DNA of 64,000 bases from Methylovirgula sp. (GTDB lineage Bacteria; Pseudomonadota; Alphaproteobacteria; Rhizobiales; Beijerinckiaceae): the NCBI RefSeq assembly GCF_037200945.1, contig NZ_JBBCGP010000001.1:1982501-2046500 (forward strand), in the 5' to 3' direction. A program made the translations under genes and the position numbers. Each line of letters starts with the position of its first letter. Within the stretch, counting starts at the first letter, position 1. Below, piece after piece: positions 25,105-33,517 of this stretch. The notes beneath the pieces were generated by a model. The model saw nothing but the letters and a program-made list of their open reading frames with translations. It was not told the DNA's origin and ran no database searches.

Positions 25105-25496
25105 GCTCTGTTCTCGTGCCATCGGCAAAATCTAGGCGACGCTGCGTCTGCAGAACGTCGCGGCGCCGCTTGTGCCGCAATCGAATCGAGACCGCAGCGC
25201 GAACCGGAACGTTTTCATTAGCGGATCATAAAAGGGATGCAAATCCGGCAGGGCTGAGGCGCGGACGGCGCCGAATAAATTCGCCCGGTGCTGTCGCCTA
25301 CATGTTGCGCCGCCGCATAGGGCGGGCCAAATGCCCAAACTGGCCGTGCCGTGTCAAATTTGCGTAATGGCTTGCGAAAAGTCGAGTTGCGCGAAATAAA
25401 GCTTTGTGGTTTTGAACTATTCAACCCACACGCTCGCGCCGCGGGGCCGGTGGCGAGGACTTGCGATAATGGTGGGCAGGGGAGCGACGAAAATTC
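25105..25496. other. non-coding gap upstream of the cox operon
   Basis: About 390 bases separate ialB from ctaC. The genes are divergent, so promoters for both should be here. I see no convincing -35/-10 pair, operator palindrome or RNA structure, and no coding frame that looks real. Confidence 0.5.
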
Positions 25497-26369
25497 ATGA
25501 GCTTTTCGCATAATCCGGGCCTTTGGCTGAAACGTCACGGCGCGCGCGCGCTTCTGGGCGCCTCCTTGCTTTCCCTGCTCTTTGCCGCGCCAGCTCTGGC
25601 TGATGGCTATGCGCTCCCCGGGCAAGTGGGGATGCTGCCGCCGGTGACACCGATCGCCGAGGAAATCCACTTCTTCTACAATGGTATTCTGACGCCGATC
25701 ATTTTCGCGGTCAGCATTTTCGTCGGCGCGCTGCTCCTCTATGTGGTCTACCGCTTCAACGAGAAGGCCAATCCGACGCCATCAGTGCTGACCCACCATA
25801 CGGGCCTTGAGGTCGCGTGGACGATCGCGCCGGTGCTGATTCTCGTCTTTATCGCGATCCCGTCATTCCGCCTGCTCGATCATGAATTGGTGATCCCGAA
25901 GACCGACATGACTGTGAAGGTCACCGGCCATCAATGGTATTGGAGCTATTCCTATCCGAGCGATGGGTTCGATTTCGACTCCTACATCAAGGCGGACAAG
26001 GATCTGAAACCGGGCGATTTGCGCCAGCTTGCCGTCGATAACGCCGCCGTGGTGCCGGTCAACAAGACCGTGCTTGTCCAGGTGACAGCGACCGACGTGA
26101 TTCATTCCTTCACGGTGCCGTCTTTCGGCGTCCGCGTCGACGCCGTGCCTGGGCGGCTGAATCAGACATGGTTCCGCGCCACGCAGGTCGGCACCTATTA
26201 CGGCCAATGCTCCAAGCTGTGCGGCGAAGATCACGCGTATATGCCGATCGTCTTCCGTGTGGTGAGCGATGCCGATTATGCGGCATGGCTGACGGACGCG
26301 AAGAAGAAATTCTCGGCTAATGCTTTGCCGCATTACGCCGATGCGTCGCCGCCAACGGCGAGGAACTAG
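25497..26369 (+). CDS. ctaC: cytochrome c oxidase subunit II
   Basis: This 290-residue subunit accepts electrons from cytochrome c through its dinuclear CuA centre. The signal peptide ends in APALA, two membrane helices follow, and then comes a periplasmic cupredoxin domain. CuA ligands are visible: His in VIHSF, and Cys-x3-Cys, His and Met in CSKLCGEDHAYMPI. HQWYWSY is the aromatic docking and electron-entry motif. It opens an operon with the classic alphaproteobacterial order ctaC-D-B-coxF-G-E. Confidence 0.97.
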   Translation: MSFSHNPGLWLKRHGARALLGASLLSLLFAAPALADGYALPGQVGMLPPVTPIAEEIHFFYNGILTPIIFAVSIFVGALLLYVVYRFNEKANPTPSVLTHHTGLEVAWTIAPVLILVFIAIPSFRLLDHELVIPKTDMTVKVTGHQWYWSYSYPSDGFDFDSYIKADKDLKPGDLRQLAVDNAAVVPVNKTVLVQVTATDVIHSFTVPSFGVRVDAVPGRLNQTWFRATQVGTYYGQCSKLCGEDHAYMPIVFRVVSDADYAAWLTDAKKKFSANALPHYADASPPTARN

Positions 26370-26419
26370 GCTTTTGCGCCAAAACAGCCAATAATACCGA
26401 GGATTCCCGGGGACCAACG

Positions 26420-28081
26420 ATGAGCACGACCGCGACCGCGCATGACGCACATGGCCATCCCACCGGATGGCGGCGTTTCCTTTATTCGACCAATCATAAA
26501 GACATCGGCACGCTCTACATTATCTTCGCGATTTGTGCCGGCGTCTTCGGCGCCGCCTTGTCGATTGCGATGCGCGCCGAATTGCAGGAACCGGGCCTCC
26601 AGGTCTTCCCGTTTCTGGCACGGATTTTCGACGGCGCCCCGCCGGACATGGCGACCGACTACGCCAAGAACCTCTATAACGTATTTATCACCGCGCACGG
26701 ACTAACGATGATCTTCTTCGTCGTCATGCCGGCGTTGATTGGCGGCTTCGGCAATTGGTTCGTGCCGCTGATGATCGGCGCGCCGGATATGGCCTTCCCG
26801 CGCATGAACAATATTTCGTTCTGGCTGCTGCCGGCCTCCTTCGCGCTCTTTTTCATCTCATTTTTCATGGAAGGCGCGCCGGGCATGAAGGGCTTCGGCG
26901 GTGGCTGGGTTCTTTATCCGCCGCTCTCGGAGCAGGGACATCCCGGTCCGGCAATGGATTTCGTCATTCTGTCGATCCATCTTGCCGGCGCTTCGTCGAT
27001 CCTCGGTGCGATCAATTTCATCACCACGATCTTCAACATGCGCGCCCCGGGCATGACGCTGCACCGGATGCCGCTGTTCGCCTGGTCGGTTCTCGTCACG
27101 GCGTTCCTGCTGGTGCTGTCGCTGCCGGTTCTCGCCGGCGCCATCACCATGCTGTTGACCGACCGCAATTTCGGCACCTCCTTCTTCAAGCCGGAAGGCG
27201 GCGGTGACCCGATCCTGTTCCAGCATCTCTTCTGGTTCTTCGGCCATCCTGAAGTTTACATCCTGATCCTGCCCGGTTTCGGCATCGTCAGCCATGTGAT
27301 TTCGACCTTCTCGAAAAAGCCCATCTTCGGCTATCTCGGCATGGCCTATGCCATGGTCGCGATCGGCGTCGTCGGCTTCGTCGTCTGGGCGCACCACATG
27401 TACACGGTCGGCCTGTCGCTCGACACGCAACGCTATTTCGTTTTCGCGACGATGGTGATTGCGGTTCCGACCGGCATCAAAGTGTTTTCTTGGATTGCGA
27501 CGATGTGGGGCGGCTCGATCTCGTTCCGCGTGCCGATGCTGTGGGCGACGGGGTTCATCTTCCTCTTCACCGTCGGCGGCGTGACCGGCGTCGTGCTGGC
27601 CAATGCCGGTATCGACCGCTATCTGCACGAGACCTATTACGTCGTGGCGCATTTCCACTACGTTCTGTCGCTCGGCGCGGTCTTCGCAATCTTCGCGGGC
27701 TTCTACTACTGGTTCCCGAAGATGAGCGGCTACATGTACGACGAGACGCTCGGCAAGATTCACTTCTGGATGATGTTCATCGGCGTGAACGTCACCTTCT
27801 TCCCGCAGCATTTTCTCGGCCTCGCCGGCATGCCGCGCCGCTACATCGATTATCCCGATGCATATCGGCTGTGGAACGAGGTTTCCTCGTTTGGCTCCTA
27901 TCTCTCGGGCGTCAGCGTCCTCCTCTTCCTCTACATCATCTTCGATGCCTTCGCGAAGAAGCGCCTCGCCGGCGATAATCCATGGGGCGTTGGTGCGACG
28001 ACGCTCGAATGGACGGTGAGTTCGCCGCCGCCGTTCCACTCCTACGAGGTTCTGCCGCGCATCGTCGGCAGCGATCATTGA
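26420..28081 (+). CDS. ctaD: cytochrome c oxidase subunit I (aa3 type)
   Basis: The 553-residue subunit holds haem a and the haem a3-CuB site where oxygen is reduced. It has 12 predicted helices. FFGHPEVYILILPGFG carries a CuB His, the D-channel Glu and the Tyr cross-linked to His; VWAHHMYTVG gives two more CuB histidines; VVAHFHYVLS gives haem ligands; TGIKVFSWIATMWGG has the K-channel Lys. This places it among A-type haem-copper oxidases. It follows ctaC by 50 bases. Confidence 0.98.
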   Translation: MSTTATAHDAHGHPTGWRRFLYSTNHKDIGTLYIIFAICAGVFGAALSIAMRAELQEPGLQVFPFLARIFDGAPPDMATDYAKNLYNVFITAHGLTMIFFVVMPALIGGFGNWFVPLMIGAPDMAFPRMNNISFWLLPASFALFFISFFMEGAPGMKGFGGGWVLYPPLSEQGHPGPAMDFVILSIHLAGASSILGAINFITTIFNMRAPGMTLHRMPLFAWSVLVTAFLLVLSLPVLAGAITMLLTDRNFGTSFFKPEGGGDPILFQHLFWFFGHPEVYILILPGFGIVSHVISTFSKKPIFGYLGMAYAMVAIGVVGFVVWAHHMYTVGLSLDTQRYFVFATMVIAVPTGIKVFSWIATMWGGSISFRVPMLWATGFIFLFTVGGVTGVVLANAGIDRYLHETYYVVAHFHYVLSLGAVFAIFAGFYYWFPKMSGYMYDETLGKIHFWMMFIGVNVTFFPQHFLGLAGMPRRYIDYPDAYRLWNEVSSFGSYLSGVSVLLFLYIIFDAFAKKRLAGDNPWGVGATTLEWTVSSPPPFHSYEVLPRIVGSDH

Positions 28082-28091
28082 TCTGAGGCAG

Positions 28092-28110
28092 GGCGGGAGT
28101 TCATCCCGCC
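28092..28110 (+). other. intercistronic hairpin between ctaD and ctaB
   Basis: GGCGGGA (28092-28098) pairs with TCCCGCC (28104-28110) around GTTCA, 10 bases after the ctaD stop. No T-run follows, so it more likely protects the upstream message or attenuates the downstream genes than terminates. Confidence 0.6.
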
Positions 28111-28133
28111 CGCCGCATAAGCATCGAGTGAGA

Positions 28134-29069
28134 ATGAGCCTTATCGACGATAACAGCGCATCCGGGTTCGCGGCGATTTCCACCGCCGAGCCGCGCGATT
28201 ATCTCGCGCTCGTCAAGCCGCGGGTGATGCAGCTTGTCGTCGTGACGGCGCTCGCCGGAATTCTACTCGCGCCGCATCCGGTGAATTTCGTCATCGGATT
28301 TGCGTCGCTGCTTTGCATCGCTGTTGGCGCCGGTGCCTCCGGCGCGCTCAACATGTGGTACGACGCCGATATCGACGCGGTGATGCGGCGCACCAGCAAG
28401 CGGCCGATCCCGATGGGGCGCATTACGCGGCCCGAGACTCTGGCGTTCGGCCTCATCCTCGCCGGCTTCGCGGTCGGGACTTTGTGCCTCGTCGCCAATC
28501 TCCTGGCCGGCGCTTTGCTGGCCTTCACGATCTTCTTCTACATCGTGATCTATACGATATGGCTCAAGCGCTCGACGCCGCAGAACATCGTCATTGGCGG
28601 CGCCGCCGGTGCGTTGCCGCCGGTCGTCGGCTACGCAGCCGCGACGGGTCATATCGCCATTGCGCCCCTCGTTCTGTTCGCGCTCATCTTCATGTGGACG
28701 CCGCCGCATTTCTGGGCTCTCGCATTGGCCCGCACGACCGATTACGGCAAAGCCGGCGTGCCGATGATGCCCAACATCAAGGGCGCCGACCACACGCGGC
28801 TTGAGATCCTGGTCTACAGCGTGATCCTCGCCGGCGTCGGCGTTTTGCCTTACGCGCTCGGCTTCGTGTCGATCGTTTACGGCATCATCGCTCTTGGGCT
28901 CGGCATCGAATTCGTCCGCCGCGCGATCCGGGTTTTTCGTGTGCGTGATGGTGAGGTGGCTACCAAGACGGCGATGGGCCTCTTCTGGTTCTCGATCGTC
29001 TATCTCTACGTTCTTTTTGCCGAAATCCTGATCGAGCGCGTGATCTTCGTCATCGGGGCAATGCGGTGA
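28134..29069 (+). CDS. ctaB: protohaem IX farnesyltransferase (haem O synthase)
   Basis: This 311-residue membrane prenyltransferase adds farnesyl to haem b, making haem O for oxidase assembly. The prenyl-diphosphate site NMWYDADIDAVMRRT contains the Asp-rich DxxxD motif; a second, YGKAGVPMMPNIKG, is also family-specific. About nine helices are predicted. The ATG at 28134 follows GAGTGAG; a GTG six bases earlier is possible. Its stop overlaps the coxF start by one base. Confidence 0.96.
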   Translation: MSLIDDNSASGFAAISTAEPRDYLALVKPRVMQLVVVTALAGILLAPHPVNFVIGFASLLCIAVGAGASGALNMWYDADIDAVMRRTSKRPIPMGRITRPETLAFGLILAGFAVGTLCLVANLLAGALLAFTIFFYIVIYTIWLKRSTPQNIVIGGAAGALPPVVGYAAATGHIAIAPLVLFALIFMWTPPHFWALALARTTDYGKAGVPMMPNIKGADHTRLEILVYSVILAGVGVLPYALGFVSIVYGIIALGLGIEFVRRAIRVFRVRDGEVATKTAMGLFWFSIVYLYVLFAEILIERVIFVIGAMR

Positions 29070-29236
29070 TGAAGTACGATCTCGATCCGAAGGGCGTGAT
29101 TCTGACGCCGGAGCAGGCGCGGAGCCGCCGGCTACGCAACATCGCCATCGGTCTCGTCGTTGGCGCGCTTGTTGTGATTTTCTATGCCGTGACAATCGTC
29201 AAATTCGGCCCCGGCGTCACCAAGCCGCCGATATAG
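29069..29236 (+). CDS. coxF: small CoxF-like cytochrome oxidase protein
   Basis: This 55-codon frame encodes a protein with a short soluble start (MKYDLDPKGVILTPEQARSR), one membrane helix (IAIGLVVGALVVIFYAVTIV) and a tail ending in TKPPI. Both position and sequence pattern match the tiny CoxF protein usually found between ctaB and ctaG in alphaproteobacteria. The stop of ctaB and this ATG share one base (TGATG), and ctaG begins 8 bases after its stop. A role in oxidase assembly is assumed from context. Confidence 0.85.
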   Translation: MKYDLDPKGVILTPEQARSRRLRNIAIGLVVGALVVIFYAVTIVKFGPGVTKPPI

Positions 29237-29244
29237 GATCCGAC

Positions 29245-29853
29245 ATGGCGCTTCCTTCACAAGACCCATCACCACGCCGCGCACGAGGCGCGCGTCAGGG
29301 TTTTGTCGCCTTTACGGTGTTCGCCGTCGCCATCGGCATGTTGGGCATGTCGTTCGCCGCCGTGCCGCTCTATCGCGCTTTCTGTGCCGCGACCGGCTTC
29401 GCCGGCACGACGCAGGTGCGCCATGTTGCCCCGACGGCCGAGGGCAAACGCATCATGACGGTGCATTTCGATGCCAATGTCGGGCGTGGCCTTGCGCTGT
29501 CGTTTGCGCCGGAAATCCTGCAGGTGAGCGTGCGAACGGGCCAGACCGCAACAGTGTTCTACAAGGTCACCAATCTCACTGATCACGAGATCGCGGCGCG
29601 CGCTGTCTATAATGTTTCGCCCGGCCAGACCGGCGCCTATTTCGACAAGCTCGCCTGCTTCTGTTTCACCGAGCAGCATTTCGGTCCGCATCAAACGGCT
29701 GAGATGCCTGTCGTCTTCTTTCTCGACCCCGCGTTGGAAAAAGATGACACGATGAGCGGCATCGATGAGGTGACGCTGTCCTACACGTTCTACCCCGCGC
29801 ATGACGGACAGCCTTTGGCCCAGGCCACGGGCATCGCGCCACCGCGACTCTGA
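29245..29853 (+). CDS. ctaG: cytochrome c oxidase assembly factor CtaG/Cox11
   Basis: This 202-residue copper chaperone delivers CuB to subunit I. It has one N-terminal membrane helix (AVAIGMLGMSFAAVPLYRAF) and a periplasmic immunoglobulin-like domain. The copper-binding CFCF motif is at residues 138-141 and another conserved cysteine lies just after the helix (FCAATG). The MSFAAVPLYRxFCxxTGF stretch is the Cox11 signature. Confidence 0.97.
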   Translation: MALPSQDPSPRRARGARQGFVAFTVFAVAIGMLGMSFAAVPLYRAFCAATGFAGTTQVRHVAPTAEGKRIMTVHFDANVGRGLALSFAPEILQVSVRTGQTATVFYKVTNLTDHEIAARAVYNVSPGQTGAYFDKLACFCFTEQHFGPHQTAEMPVVFFLDPALEKDDTMSGIDEVTLSYTFYPAHDGQPLAQATGIAPPRL

Positions 29854-29934
29854 TAACGCATAGATCGAGGAAACGCGGCACGGGACAAGGGAGCCGCAGG
29901 GGTGTCAAACCCCGGAGAGACGAGAGGGAACGAA

Positions 29935-30798
29935 ATGTCTGATGCGCATGCCAAGCCCGCCCATCCATATCATCTAGTCGATCCGAGCCCGTGGCCAATC
30001 ATTGGCGCCTTCGGCGCCTTTCTCATGGCGGTCGGCGCCGTCCTATGGATGAAGTCGATCCCCATCGACGCCGTGAAGCCCGGCGGCTATGTTTTCTTCG
30101 CCGGCGTGATTTGCGTGCTGTTCGTCATGGCGAACTGGTGGCTTGACGTCATCAAGGAAGCGCAAACGCCGGGCGTGCATACGCCTGTCGTCTCGCTTGG
30201 CCTGCGCTATGGCATGATTCTCTTCATCGCCTCCGAGGTCATGTTCTTCGTCGCTTGGTTCTGGGCGTTCTTCGATGCGGCCCTGTTCCCGAACGAGGCG
30301 ATCGAATATGCGCGCCAGACTTTCACTGGCGGTCATTGGCCGCCGAAGGGCATCGAATCGATCGACCCCTGGCATCTGCCGCTGCTCAACACGCTGATCC
30401 TACTGACCTCCGGCACGACGGTGACGTGGGCGCATCACGCGTTGCTCAACAACGATCGCAAGGGCCTCGTCAACGGCCTCATCCTGACGGTTCTGCTCGG
30501 CATTTCCTTCACCTGCGTGCAGGCCTACGAATATGCTCACGCGCCGTTTGCCTTTAAGGGGTCGATCTACGGTTCGACCTTCTTCATGGCGACAGGCTTC
30601 CACGGCTTCCACGTCATCATCGGCACGATATTCCTGATCGTCTGCCTCTTGCGTGCGCTTGCCGGCCAGTTCACACCGCAGCGCCATCTCGGCTTCGAAT
30701 TTGCCGCCTGGTACTGGCATTTCGTTGACGTCGTGTGGCTGTTCCTCTTCTCCTGCATCTATGTGTGGGGATCCTGGGGCGGTCCGTTCGAACATTAA
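29935..30798 (+). CDS. ctaE: cytochrome c oxidase subunit III
   Basis: The 287-residue subunit has seven predicted helices and stabilises the catalytic core. HPYHLVDPSPWPIIGAFGAF and SEVMFFVAWFWAFFDAAL are strongly conserved in subunit III, and WYWHFVDVVWLFLF near the end is the family signature. The ATG at 29935 follows GAGAGGGA and gives the usual N-terminus. Eighty-one bases separate it from ctaG, and a strong hairpin follows the stop. Confidence 0.97.
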   Translation: MSDAHAKPAHPYHLVDPSPWPIIGAFGAFLMAVGAVLWMKSIPIDAVKPGGYVFFAGVICVLFVMANWWLDVIKEAQTPGVHTPVVSLGLRYGMILFIASEVMFFVAWFWAFFDAALFPNEAIEYARQTFTGGHWPPKGIESIDPWHLPLLNTLILLTSGTTVTWAHHALLNNDRKGLVNGLILTVLLGISFTCVQAYEYAHAPFAFKGSIYGSTFFMATGFHGFHVIIGTIFLIVCLLRALAGQFTPQRHLGFEFAAWYWHFVDVVWLFLFSCIYVWGSWGGPFEH

Positions 30799-30812
30799 GT
30801 TTGCGAAAAGCT

Positions 30813-30836
30813 TGCGCCCGGCGTCTGCCGGGCGCA
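30813..30836 (+). other. strong intercistronic hairpin after ctaE
   Basis: TGCGCCCGGC (30813-30822) pairs perfectly with GCCGGGCGCA (30827-30836) around GTCT. It starts 14 bases after the ctaE stop and has no T-run. It may separate the abundant structural-subunit message from the downstream assembly genes. Confidence 0.65.
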
Positions 30837-30846
30837 CAAGGCCGCC

Positions 30847-31239
30847 ATGAGTCATCTCGAAAATAGCGGCCCCGAAACGCGATCCGTCGCCTCGACGGTT
30901 TGGGCTGGCATCGCCGGCCATTGCCCCCGCTGCGGTAGTGGCAAAATGTTTTCCAAATTGCTGACTGTCGCGCCGGGCTGCGATGCCTGCGGCCTGAGCT
31001 ACGGTTTCGCCGATGCCGGCGATGGCCCGGCGGTGTTCGTCATGCTCTTCGCCGGCTTTCTGATTGTCGGCCTCGCTCTGTTGATCGAGGTTCTCTACGA
31101 GCCGCCCTATTGGGTCTATTTCGTTATCTTCCTACCGTTGACGATCATCGTCTGCCTCGGGCTTTTGCGGCCGCTGAAGGGTATTCTGCTGGCGCTGCAA
31201 TATCGCAATAAGGCCGAGCTCGGCCGGCTCGAAAGCTAG
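30847..31239 (+). CDS. DUF983 membrane protein
   Basis: The 130-residue protein has a zinc-ribbon-like N-terminus with CPRCGSGKMF and CDACGLSYGFADAGDG (four cysteines), then two membrane helices. DUF983 proteins accompany aa3 oxidase genes throughout alphaproteobacteria and are thought to help oxidase assembly; the mechanism is unknown. It sits between ctaE and surf1, 7 bases before the latter. Confidence 0.9.
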   Translation: MSHLENSGPETRSVASTVWAGIAGHCPRCGSGKMFSKLLTVAPGCDACGLSYGFADAGDGPAVFVMLFAGFLIVGLALLIEVLYEPPYWVYFVIFLPLTIIVCLGLLRPLKGILLALQYRNKAELGRLES

Positions 31240-31246
31240 ACGCGCG

Positions 31247-31996
31247 ATGCCCGCGTCAGCACGCAAGGGCCTCGTCGTCCCTTTGCTCTTTGCCTTTGCC
31301 GCGACGGCGCTTCTCGTCGGCCTCGGCGTCTGGCAATTGCATCGCCTCACTTGGAAGGAAGAGCTGATTGCGCGGATCGCGGCACGCAGTGCGGCAGCGC
31401 CGCAAGAGCTGCCTGATCCCGCGAGCTGGCCGCGTCTCAAGCCGGAAGATTACGAATATCAGCACGTCGCGCTTCGCGGCCATTTCGACAATGCCAAGGA
31501 AGTGCTGGTGTTTGATACCAGTGGTCCCGGTGACGTGGGGCCCGGCTATCTTGTCCTGACGCCCTTGGTTCTTGCCTCCGGCGATCAGGTGATCGTCAAT
31601 CGCGGTTTTGTGCCGGCGGCGCTGGCCGCGAAAAGTGCGCGCCCCAAAACCGAGATAGAAGGTGACGTCACCGTCACCGGGCTCATGCGTCCACCGCAGT
31701 CGCGCAATTTTTTCACGCCCGCCGACGATCCCGCGAAGGGGCTCTACTTTACGCGCGATCCTTTGGCGATCGCGGCGCATTCCGGCCTTACGCATGCAGC
31801 GCGGTTCGTTGTCGATGAGGACAAGACCGCGATTGCCGGAGGCTGGCCAGCCGGCAGCCTGAATGGCGTCAATATTCCGAACAACCACTTCGAATACGCC
31901 TTGACCTGGTTCGGCATCGCGGGTGGCCTGTGGATTGTCGTGGGCGGTTATCTTTTGCGGACATGGCGCGAAAGGCGCGCAGAAGCAAAAGGTTAA
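31247..31996 (+). CDS. SURF1-family oxidase assembly protein
   Basis: The 249-residue protein has the SURF1 layout: an N-terminal helix (VVPLLFAFAATALLVGLGVWQLHRLTWKEEL includes the conserved GVWQLxR), a periplasmic domain with VIVNRGFVP, and a C-terminal helix preceded by NNHFEYALTWFGIA. SURF1 binds haem a and helps insert it into subunit I. It ends the cox assembly set; thrC starts 97 bases later. Confidence 0.95.
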   Translation: MPASARKGLVVPLLFAFAATALLVGLGVWQLHRLTWKEELIARIAARSAAAPQELPDPASWPRLKPEDYEYQHVALRGHFDNAKEVLVFDTSGPGDVGPGYLVLTPLVLASGDQVIVNRGFVPAALAAKSARPKTEIEGDVTVTGLMRPPQSRNFFTPADDPAKGLYFTRDPLAIAAHSGLTHAARFVVDEDKTAIAGGWPAGSLNGVNIPNNHFEYALTWFGIAGGLWIVVGGYLLRTWRERRAEAKG

Positions 31997-32092
31997 GCGT
32001 GAGCTTGGCAATCAAGGCCAACGCCGCAAAAATCCCCGCAGCCGCGGTTTTGTGCTAAACCACCCCGGAATCGCGACAACCCAGGCCGGAAA

Positions 32093-33517
32093 GTGGATTA
32101 CATTTCGACGCGCGGCGCTGCGCCCGTGCTTTCATTCACCGATGCACTGATCACCGGTCTCGCCGAGGACGGCGGCCTCTACCTGCCGAAATCCTACCCG
32201 GAGTTTTCGACGGCTGAAATCGCCGCTTTCGCGGGCCAACCTTATGCTGCTGTGGCGGAAGCCGTCATCTGGCCATTCGTCGCCGGAACGCTCGAACGCT
32301 CGGTGCTGCGCGAGATGATCGCGTCGGCCTATGCCGGGTTCGATCATGTCGCGGTCGCGCCGCTCTCGCAGCTGGGCGACAATCTCTTCCTGCTCGAATT
32401 ATTTCACGGCCCGACTTTGGCGTTCAAGGATCTTGCGATGCAGCTCCTTGGCCGGCTCATGCAGCATGTACTGGCCGCGCGGGGCCAGCGCGCGACCATC
32501 ATCGGCGCGACGTCGGGCGATACCGGCGCCGCCGCCATCGCCGCCTTTCAGGGCTTGCCCGAGGTCGATGTTTTTATCCTCTACCCGAATGGCCGCGTCT
32601 CCGACGTGCAGCGCCGGCAGATGACGACCATTGCCGCCGCCAATGTTCATACGATCGCCATCGACGGCACGTTCGACGATGCGCAAAACATGGTGAAGGC
32701 GCTTTTCGCCCACAAACGCTTTCGTCAGGAGTTTGCGCTCGCGGGCGTCAATTCGATCAATTGGGCGCGCGTCATGGCGCAGATCGTCTATTATTTCACG
32801 AGCGCGGTGGCGCTCGGCGCGCCGCACCGGCCTGTTTCCTTCGTCGTGCCGACGGGCAATTTCGGCGATATTCTCGCCGGCTGGATCGCGAAAAAAATGG
32901 GCCTGCCCATCGAGCGGTTGGTCATCGCGACGAATTCTAATGACATTCTCGTGCGCACGTTGAACACCGGCCGTTATGAGACGGGGCGCGTCGAAGCCAC
33001 ATTGTCGCCGTCAATGGACATTCAGGTGTCCTCGAATTTCGAGCGGCTTTTGTTCGAGGCCTATGGCCGTGATGCCTCGGCCGTTAGCGGGTTGATGAAT
33101 TCGTTGCAGCAATCCGGCGGCTTTTCGGTCGCCGCCGCGCCGCTCGCGGCAGTCCGTGCCGAATTCGATGCCGCCCGGGTCGGTGAAACTGAGACAAGTG
33201 AGGAGATCGCGCGTGTCTGGCGCGAGACGCAGAGATTGATTGATCCACACACCGCTGTCGGCGTTGGCGCCGCGCGCGTAGCCCTGACCGCGCATCCCAA
33301 TGTGCCTGCGATCGTACTTGGCACCGCGCATCCGGCGAAATTCCCCGCCGCCATCGAAGCCGCAACCGGCCAGCATCCACCGCTGCCGGCGCATCTCGCC
33401 GATCTCGAAACGCGGCCCGAGTATTTCGATGTCCTGCCCAACGATCAGCACGCGATCGAAGATTTCATCCGCGGGCGTTTGCAAGGCGGCACTGCATCGC
33501 GAAGGGCGGCGTCATGA
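32093..33517 (+). CDS. thrC: threonine synthase
   Basis: This 474-residue PLP enzyme converts O-phosphohomoserine to threonine. The N-terminus (DYISTRG, then DGGLYLP) is typical of the class that includes yeast and E. coli ThrC. The PLP lysine is in FHGPTLAFKDLAMQ near residue 112, and the phosphate-binding GATSGDTGAAA loop follows. Translation starts at GTG 32093-32095 after CCGGA. It overlaps the M16 peptidase start by four bases (ATGA). Confidence 0.97.
   Translation: MDYISTRGAAPVLSFTDALITGLAEDGGLYLPKSYPEFSTAEIAAFAGQPYAAVAEAVIWPFVAGTLERSVLREMIASAYAGFDHVAVAPLSQLGDNLFLLELFHGPTLAFKDLAMQLLGRLMQHVLAARGQRATIIGATSGDTGAAAIAAFQGLPEVDVFILYPNGRVSDVQRRQMTTIAAANVHTIAIDGTFDDAQNMVKALFAHKRFRQEFALAGVNSINWARVMAQIVYYFTSAVALGAPHRPVSFVVPTGNFGDILAGWIAKKMGLPIERLVIATNSNDILVRTLNTGRYETGRVEATLSPSMDIQVSSNFERLLFEAYGRDASAVSGLMNSLQQSGGFSVAAAPLAAVRAEFDAARVGETETSEEIARVWRETQRLIDPHTAVGVGAARVALTAHPNVPAIVLGTAHPAKFPAAIEAATGQHPPLPAHLADLETRPEYFDVLPNDQHAIEDFIRGRLQGGTASRRAAS

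Noticed and set aside
26858..28183. Open frame of 441 codons on the minus strand
   Set aside because: It is antisense to ctaD, which is unmistakable, and its His/Arg/Glu-rich product shows no domain.
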